The notes below the pieces were generated by a model. The model worked only from the letters and a program-made list of their open reading frames with translations, did no database searches and was not told where the DNA came from. Source: Lentisphaera sp. (GTDB lineage Bacteria; Verrucomicrobiota; Lentisphaeria; Victivallales; GWF2-50-93). From it: a stretch of 10,812 nt of DNA. The number at the start of each line of letters is the position of its first letter. The stretch's first letter is position 1. Below, piece after piece: positions 5,904 to 10,812 of this stretch. The position numbers and the translations under genes are program-made. The DNA lies in the NCBI GenBank assembly GCA_020721745.1, contig DYMC01000077.1, positions 1 to 10,812 on the forward strand, read 5' to 3'.

Positions 5904-6752
5904 TTATTCTTGTATCAGGCTTGCGCTGCAATACCCCAGTCCGATGGTTTCGTCGCCCCCCACCTGGACGATATTCCTGGATTCCCCAAGCCTGGCTTTC
6001 AACGCTTCAATCCCATTTCCTTTTTTCTGCGCCACTACCGAGTAGAACAGGGTTTCGGACGGAACCTGCTCCTGATTGAAAAGTGCTCCTTTGTCAACCG
6101 TCCCTGTGGTGTCATTGACGCGTATCCTTGTCACCACTTCACAAGCCTGTTCGCAGAAATAGGAGAACATCTCATCGGAGACGACGGTAATTCTGCCTTT
6201 TGCAAGGTTCCTCATTTCCTCCGGAATATATTTTATTAGTTTTTCTTCAATGCCGGAATCTAGAATATTGATAGATACAAGGCAATATTCTTCGAGAATG
6301 ATCTTGCCGTCGAGGACAACAGAAGAACCTCCGTGGCAGTTCATCCCGTCAAGTGAAATTTCTTGGATTTCAATATTCGAATCTCTTTTAAATCTCGCAA
6401 GAACAAGAGGGGATGTAATCCAAGAAAAAGAGCATCGCGCCGATCTTACCGGAAAAAGAAGAACTCTTGCCTCTCCTACGAGCAAGGAGCCTGCCTTGGC
6501 CTCCTTGTCGTCCTGTGAACCGAAGAGTTTCTCAGCTTCTGACTCCTTCTTCCTTATCATGTTTCCCTTTTTGTCAACCTGGCAGTCCGAATTCCACAGA
6601 TCGGACAGCACTCCCTTCAGAGAGGAGCCGGGAATTATTGGAATTCTAGTGTGCCTTTCCCTCATTATCGGGCAGTCCACCGCGCCCACTGAATTTCCCG
6701 CTCCGACATGCAGCGGGGTCCTTGTGAAGATGGCGAGAATTCTTGTCTCCAT
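5904..6752 (-). CDS. cmr4: Type III-B RAMP protein Cmr4, target-RNA nuclease
   Basis: The product has 282 residues. It forms the repeated backbone of the Cmr complex and cuts target RNA at 6-nt steps. Asp26 in SVGAVDCPI matches the catalytic Asp of characterised Cmr4 proteins. Further landmarks are IPGSSLKGVL (40-49), the thumb-region segment FPVRSARCSFSWITSP (about 99-114), VPSETLFYSVV near residue 236 and a C-terminal glycine-rich QVGGDETIGLGY. The open frame reaches back to 7070 inside cmr3, but ATG 6752 is the start: METRILAIFTRTPLHVGAG aligns with the usual Cmr4 N-terminus, and AAGGAG (6765-6760) lies 7 nt upstream. The gap to cmr3 is 11 bp, and the cmr3 stop overlaps this Shine-Dalgarno. 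Confidence 0.95.
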   Translation of the reverse strand: METRILAIFTRTPLHVGAGNSVGAVDCPIMRERHTRIPIIPGSSLKGVLSDLWNSDCQVDKKGNMIRKKESEAEKLFGSQDDKEAKAGSLLVGEARVLLFPVRSARCSFSWITSPLVLARFKRDSNIEIQEISLDGMNCHGGSSVVLDGKIILEEYCLVSINILDSGIEEKLIKYIPEEMRNLAKGRITVVSDEMFSYFCEQACEVVTRIRVNDTTGTVDKGALFNQEQVPSETLFYSVVAQKKGNGIEALKARLGESRNIVQVGGDETIGLGYCSASLIQE

Positions 6753-6763
6753 TTTCCTTCTCC

Positions 6764-8017
6764 TTATATGATGTTTGGTCTGATTATTGAACATACGCCG
6801 ATGCCGAAGCCTTTTTCCCCGAAGACGGTTGAACGGCGGTTCCTGACGGTGTCGCCGTCTCCCCCATTCCATGAAAGAGCATTGCTCAAGTCTCTGGCCT
6901 CCTCGTGGTTTCCGCACTCGAAGACGTAGCATGATCCGGCCGGGACGGCCAACATGGTTGGCTTTGGTCCTGTCTGCAGATCCCAACCGGAGAATGCCAT
7001 CGGCTTCCCTATTCTTGCAGCGACAAGTCTTGCGGAGAATTTTTCCGCCTTTTCCACCCGTCTGCGCCATTCGTCACGTGATTCGCCATCATTTCTTGGA
7101 AGCTGCCTCCTCGGGAGCATGACGGTTCCGTCCCCGCGGTCAATCCAGTTCGGCAACCAGCCTCCGGGGTGCCCCTGTATTTCAGGATATACCGCCGGGC
7201 TGAGGAGTGTCCATCGGAGCAGTGGTTTTCCAACGACGGAGGCCGGAATGACTGAAGCTGGGATGGAGAAGGCGTGGGAGGGTGAATTCAAGAGCGCCAT
7301 GCCCTGTTGTCCGCCAAGGACAAACGGGATATTGATCTCCTTCGCGATTTCCTTGAACACATCCACGCCGCCCTTCAGGCGGCACGAAACCTGGACGGCC
7401 ATCCTGGTGGAATGCCTCAGGCGGAGATACTCGGCCTGATACAGCTTTTTATCCTGTGCCGTGCTTGTTTCCGGATCAATCGCGATTCCTATGTTTCTCT
7501 CCTCGTCGTAAAGTTCGACTTTCTCCGCCTTGAATGAATTCCCCTTGAGGTATTCGGTGTAGTCACGGGAGGATATCCATAGAGGTGTTTCATTCTTTCC
7601 AAGCCTGGAAGAGGAGAAGGCATATTTTAGCGGCGCTGGAATGTTGGTGTCTGATGCATCTGCCAGGCTCATCGGGTGAAGAATCCCATCCTCGTCACAT
7701 GAAAGATCAAGTGGACAGGGCAGGTATATCTCCTTTTCCTCTTCATCAACAGGGAAGGGACCTGCGCTTTTCAGCGCCCCGAACCTGAATGAACTCTCGC
7801 TGTTGGTGTCAACTCCGGGCTTATACTTGTGATTGTGCCCTTCCCACGGTTCCGGAACCGGCCATCTCGAATGGAAGGCGTTTATAAAGGCGTTCCATAT
7901 CTGATCAGGCCGTGGCCAGTTGGCGCCGAGTCCTGGATCGGAGGCCTCCATCGGGCGGGCGTCGCGCATGAAAATTAGATCACGCGGTTCAATGTGGAAC
8001 TTATGCTCGGTGCTCAT
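6764..8017 (-). CDS. cmr3: Type III-B RAMP protein Cmr3
   Basis: The product has 417 residues, in the usual size range. With Cmr2 it forms the foot of the complex and binds the crRNA 5' tag; it is the counterpart of Csm4. The N-terminal signature IEPRDLIFMRDARPM (9-23) is diagnostic, followed by LGANWPRPDQIWNAF. The C-terminus has the RAMP glycine loop FGEKGFGIGVCSI (399-411). The ATG overlaps the TGA of cmr2 by one base (TGATG), and GAGGTGA lies a few nt upstream, so Cmr2 and Cmr3 should be made in matched amounts. No frameshift or truncation was seen. Confidence 0.94.
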   Translation of the reverse strand: MSTEHKFHIEPRDLIFMRDARPMEASDPGLGANWPRPDQIWNAFINAFHSRWPVPEPWEGHNHKYKPGVDTNSESSFRFGALKSAGPFPVDEEEKEIYLPCPLDLSCDEDGILHPMSLADASDTNIPAPLKYAFSSSRLGKNETPLWISSRDYTEYLKGNSFKAEKVELYDEERNIGIAIDPETSTAQDKKLYQAEYLRLRHSTRMAVQVSCRLKGGVDVFKEIAKEINIPFVLGGQQGMALLNSPSHAFSIPASVIPASVVGKPLLRWTLLSPAVYPEIQGHPGGWLPNWIDRGDGTVMLPRRQLPRNDGESRDEWRRRVEKAEKFSARLVAARIGKPMAFSGWDLQTGPKPTMLAVPAGSCYVFECGNHEEARDLSNALSWNGGDGDTVRNRRSTVFGEKGFGIGVCSIIRPNII

Positions 8018-10659
8018 CAGTTTTCACCTCTTGCGCGGTTGATGAATGTTTCAACTAAAAAGAGTTTTCCAAAATCATCGTAACGACCGTCCGTCTGGGC
8101 GAGCCACTTCCCGGCGAGATCCAGAAGCTCTTCCTTCTCCCTTAGATTCCTGGCCTGCCGCTGGACGACATGCGCAAACTCCTTTAGGATTGCCTCCTTG
8201 AGATTAGCGTCTCCAATGGTGTTGTTCCTGCCGAGCCCGTAAGGGGAAAGCAGTTCCGCAAGGGCGTAGGGGAAACGACCCGACACAGGCGCGTCATCCC
8301 CGGACGACCAGCCAGTCATTTTCTTCATGAGCTTCAAGGCGACCCTGCCTTTGTTCTCGTCGTCCCATTTGCATCCCCACTCGAGGATTTCGCCGGAGCG
8401 CTTGTAGATGGAGACAGCCAGCGCACCCTTGCCGTATTCCCTTTTGGCCCGTTTTTCGGCCTTGTGTGCTTCTCGGACAAGCATCTGGAGGGGAGCGTTG
8501 GAGTGGCCTACCGCAAGGCCTGTCGAGACATCGGCGGCCTTGCCGGGGACAATCAGTGGATATCCGGCGCGCTCCAGGACAAAGCCGTCCTGCTGGATTG
8601 CAAGAGCGTAGTTCGACTGATTCGGGACGGCGCTGTCTCCGCGGAAGACAGCCCTGAGTGTTTCCGCACATTCTATTGCACGGTCCGCCGGGAGCATCGC
8701 AAGGACATCGTCGCCACCGGAATATATGAGCTGGCCGTCGAAGTTCTCCACGATGCCTGAAGCGAGCCAGGTGGAATAATTCGCGAGCGCCTCGCTGAAC
8801 TGCAGGTGATATGAAGGAGTCAGCATGCGCCGCAGGCCGGCTTTGCCTTTTTCTTTCAGCAATGGTTCCAAGTATTCACGGGCGTTTTGGGATATCTGGT
8901 CGAGGAAGCGCGGAGTCTTTTCTCCCGAGACCCACTTGCCCATGTTGTCGCCGTCCATTGCGAGAATCGCAACATAGCTTCCTCCGTGGCGGTTTTTCTT
9001 TGCCACATCTTCGACGGTCTCGAAGTCCGGAAGCTTTTCCCCCGTCTTGTCCTTAAGATATGAAACCTTGTCTGAACGGCACCACAGCCGTTTGATCAGG
9101 TTCATGGCGCCGTATCGGTGCCCGGGGCTTGAGAAGAGATTTCCATTGCCTTTTCCGTAAGAGTCAAGAAGATGTTTCCAAAATTTTTCATCCCCGATTA
9201 CCTCCTCCTTTCCGGACAGAGAGTCTTTCGGTGTTCCTTTATCCCTCGTTCCATCCTCCTTCCTGTCCTCTTTTTCCCACGCGGGGAAATCACGGGTGTT
9301 GCGTCTCGCCGCGAGTTTTGCGTCAACAAGGGCATAATGGGCCGACCAGAGGATTCCAGGATTGTTCAATTTCCCCTTTATATCTCCATTTTGATAGTAA
9401 CGCCTGTCCCTGTCATCTTCTGGCAGCCACTCCTCGGCCAACGTGAGCATGTCTTCGAGTCTTTTTAGTGGTGTCTCCTTGTCAGTCTCCTTGTTCACTG
9501 GAAGTTTTGCGAATTCGGCAAGGCATTTTTCTCTTTCCAGCCAGGGCTGGACTGCCCAGGAAATCTGCGGGAACGCCTTGATTTGGAAGTCCCAGCGCCT
9601 GCGCCAGTTTTCTAGTCCGGAGCAGGCAGCTTTTTGGGCTTCGGCTGAAATCCAGCTCCAGACAGCATCTCCGATATTTTTGAGTTCATCGCACACTGCC
9701 TTTTCAGCTGATTTTGCGAATTCTTGCGCTCTTGACTCCTGAACCAGCGCAAGGAAGCGGTTGGGAAGAGTGGGCGTAAGAAGCCAGTCTGCGACCCTGT
9801 TTTCATCCTTTGTCTGTTTGCTGCGTTTCTCCTGCTTCATGCGCTCCCAAGTGGTGGGCATCTCTCTTCCGTTTTTGTCCTTCCATTTGGATGCGTACAT
9901 TTGATCTTTGTGGAGGATGTCAAAGATTCCATTTCCACGCAGGTTCGGAAATATGATTGAATCGGGGCCTGCTTCATCCGACACCGCCTTCATAGCGTGG
10001 GCAATCAGCCAGCTTATCAGATAGCTCCCGCTCCACAGGTCGCGTGTCGAACGCGCCTGTGAGATGAATTCCTGGACGGGGCCGAGCTGGAAGAGCAGCA
10101 ATGCGGGTTTGATTTTGCCGTTCTCAATGCATCCGGCGAGCGCAGATGTCACCGACATGTGGTTCCAGATCGAATGGTCCGGAATTCTTGAATCCCCTGG
10201 GGAGAAGGCGAGGTGTTCGGAGTTCTCAGCGCAGTTTGTTACGGAGTTCTCAAGCCAGCGGCGCCAATATAGGAAAAACTTCACCTGCCAGTCTTGATTC
10301 TCGATTCCACCCACCGCAGACTTGAGCACATCGTGTAGATTCCCGGCCTGCTCCCTCATGCTTCTGGATGAAATATATGGCGACGATGACAGCGGGTGTA
10401 TGAAGGATGATCCGGGCTGGCCATCATATTCCGTGGAGCATTTTTTCTGCGGAAAGACGAACCTCTCTGCAGCGGACGCGAAATGGTCGGCGACTTTGAT
10501 GTCGGAAACAAGTCTTTTACGTTCATCTTCGTCGGCAAATCCTGCGCCGCTCATGAACTGCCTTGCGGACTCCTCGTGGTTGCGGATATCGAAGGCCTTG
10601 TCGGGGGGATCGTGCAGAAATGCTGCAAGTTTTCTTTTCCAAAACTCATTTCTGTCCAT
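8017..10659 (-). CDS. cmr2: Cas10/Cmr2, large subunit and cyclic oligoadenylate synthase
   Basis: The product has 880 residues. The N-terminus has an HD-like segment, FLHDPPDKAF (14-23, His16-Asp17), typical of Cmr2; whether it cuts DNA cannot be told. SRIPDHSIWNHMSVTSAL (157-174) and QLGPVQEFISQARSTRDLW (191-209) are conserved Cmr2 segments. The first palm motif is AILAMDGDNMGKW (564-576), with Asp569 and Asp571. The second palm has IYSGGDDVLAMLP (645-657), with an intact GGDD at 648-651, so synthesis of cyclic oligoadenylate from ATP is expected. A charged loop lies at about 460-490, and the C-terminal part is helical. The start is ATG 10659, with AAGGAG 7 nt upstream. It is the first gene of the operon. 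The two downstream CARF proteins are the obvious receivers of its product. Confidence 0.95.
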   Translation of the reverse strand: MDRNEFWKRKLAAFLHDPPDKAFDIRNHEESARQFMSGAGFADEDERKRLVSDIKVADHFASAAERFVFPQKKCSTEYDGQPGSSFIHPLSSSPYISSRSMREQAGNLHDVLKSAVGGIENQDWQVKFFLYWRRWLENSVTNCAENSEHLAFSPGDSRIPDHSIWNHMSVTSALAGCIENGKIKPALLLFQLGPVQEFISQARSTRDLWSGSYLISWLIAHAMKAVSDEAGPDSIIFPNLRGNGIFDILHKDQMYASKWKDKNGREMPTTWERMKQEKRSKQTKDENRVADWLLTPTLPNRFLALVQESRAQEFAKSAEKAVCDELKNIGDAVWSWISAEAQKAACSGLENWRRRWDFQIKAFPQISWAVQPWLEREKCLAEFAKLPVNKETDKETPLKRLEDMLTLAEEWLPEDDRDRRYYQNGDIKGKLNNPGILWSAHYALVDAKLAARRNTRDFPAWEKEDRKEDGTRDKGTPKDSLSGKEEVIGDEKFWKHLLDSYGKGNGNLFSSPGHRYGAMNLIKRLWCRSDKVSYLKDKTGEKLPDFETVEDVAKKNRHGGSYVAILAMDGDNMGKWVSGEKTPRFLDQISQNAREYLEPLLKEKGKAGLRRMLTPSYHLQFSEALANYSTWLASGIVENFDGQLIYSGGDDVLAMLPADRAIECAETLRAVFRGDSAVPNQSNYALAIQQDGFVLERAGYPLIVPGKAADVSTGLAVGHSNAPLQMLVREAHKAEKRAKREYGKGALAVSIYKRSGEILEWGCKWDDENKGRVALKLMKKMTGWSSGDDAPVSGRFPYALAELLSPYGLGRNNTIGDANLKEAILKEFAHVVQRQARNLREKEELLDLAGKWLAQTDGRYDDFGKLFLVETFINRARGEN

Positions 10660-10684
10660 AGTCGGGCTCCTTGAATTTCGCGAT

Positions 10685-10713
10685 ATTATATTTTAAACCA
10701 CTTCACATTGCAA
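10685..10713 (-). promoter_or_regulatory. cmr2: Predicted sigma70-like promoter of the cmr operon
   Basis: On the minus strand, TTGCAA (10713-10708, 4 of 6 matches) is followed after exactly 17 nt by a perfect TATAAT (10690-10685). The start codon of cmr2 is 25 nt further on, leaving a short leader. The -35 is weak, which fits activation from the adjacent upstream dyad box. It is the only convincing promoter seen for the whole 10.5-kb operon. Confidence 0.7.
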
Positions 10714-10720
10714 GCCTTCC

Positions 10721-10740
10721 TGACGTCAAATGACGTCAAA
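10721..10740 (-). promoter_or_regulatory. Tandem TGACGTCAAA dyad box upstream of the cmr promoter
   Basis: Two exact copies of the 10-mer TGACGTCAAA lie head to tail, one helical turn apart. Each contains the perfect palindrome TGACGTCA. The inner 15 bp (10722-10736) recurs at 171-185. The shared 15-mer ends 8 bp upstream of the -35, centred about 50 bp upstream of the likely transcription start, a usual place for an activator. The regulator is not encoded in the visible sequence, unless it is the VapB-like antitoxin or the cut-off gene at the left edge. Confidence 0.7.
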
Positions 10741-10812
10741 CGGCATTGCCCCAGTCCAGCGCCCTCTTTGATACTCGAGCCAATTGCAAAACTCCTTTCG
10801 CGGGCATGGCAA

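Noticed and set aside
5881..5931. Upstream extension of the antitoxin frame inside the cmr4 end
   Set aside because: The extra 17 residues overlap cmr4, while GGAGG sits 6 nt before the ATG at 5880 where antitoxin similarity begins.
5533..6045. Plus-strand 170-codon frame opposite the toxin-antitoxin pair
   Set aside because: It runs antisense to three recognised genes and has no ribosome binding site or family motif.
6753..7070. N-terminal extension of the cmr4 frame by 106 residues into cmr3
   Set aside because: The extension is out of frame with cmr3, very Arg-rich, and has no family signature. The Cmr4 N-terminus and a proper Shine-Dalgarno point to 6752.
10741..10812. A further gene or CRISPR leader at the right edge
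   Set aside because: These 72 bp show no open frame with a start signal and no repeat of CRISPR length. There are only small symmetric words such as GGCATTGCC and a second TTGCAA.

Overview
The window holds one long minus-strand operon encoding a type III-B (Cmr) CRISPR-Cas interference complex and two CARF-domain accessory nucleases. It is almost gap-free: transcription starts near 10678 and the last stop is at 185. The organism is a bacterium, judging by strong AAGGAGG-type ribosome binding sites, sigma70-like -35/-10 boxes and a VapBC-type module. Base composition looks close to 50% GC. I cannot name the phylum from the sequence.

Transcription order (right to left): cmr2/cas10 (10659-8017), cmr3 (8017-6764), cmr4 (6752-5904), a DUF2281-like VapB antitoxin (5880-5659), a VapC-like PIN toxin with its middle missing (5662-5456), cmr5 (5442-4960), a single-chain Cmr6-Cmr1 fusion with an extra C-terminal domain (4963-2789), a 157-bp gap, a Card1/Can2-type CARF plus PD-(D/E)XK nuclease (2631-1438) and a TIGR02710-type CARF plus HEPN ribonuclease (1441-185). 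The start of a further minus-strand gene (106-1) runs off the left edge. Most junctions are 1-4 bp overlaps or gaps of 11-23 bp, so translation is probably coupled.

Expected working: the Cmr complex binds crRNA. Cmr4 cuts target RNA (Asp26 present). Cas10/Cmr2 keeps an intact GGDD and should make cyclic oligoadenylate. The two CARF proteins should sense that messenger and answer with a PD-(D/E)XK nuclease and a HEPN ribonuclease. No cas1, cas2, cas6 or CRISPR array lies in the window, so crRNAs must come from elsewhere in the genome.

Three points stand out. First, the same 15-bp box, built from TGACGTCA-type dyads, lies upstream of both the cmr operon promoter and the promoter of the partial left-edge gene. 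It sits exactly 8 bp from the -35 hexamer in both cases, which suggests a shared regulator and makes the cut-off gene a candidate member of the system. Second, a toxin-antitoxin pair sits between cmr4 and cmr5, with an intact antitoxin but a toxin carrying a large in-frame internal deletion. Third, Cmr6 and Cmr1 are fused and carry a basic linker and a small beta-rich tail domain.
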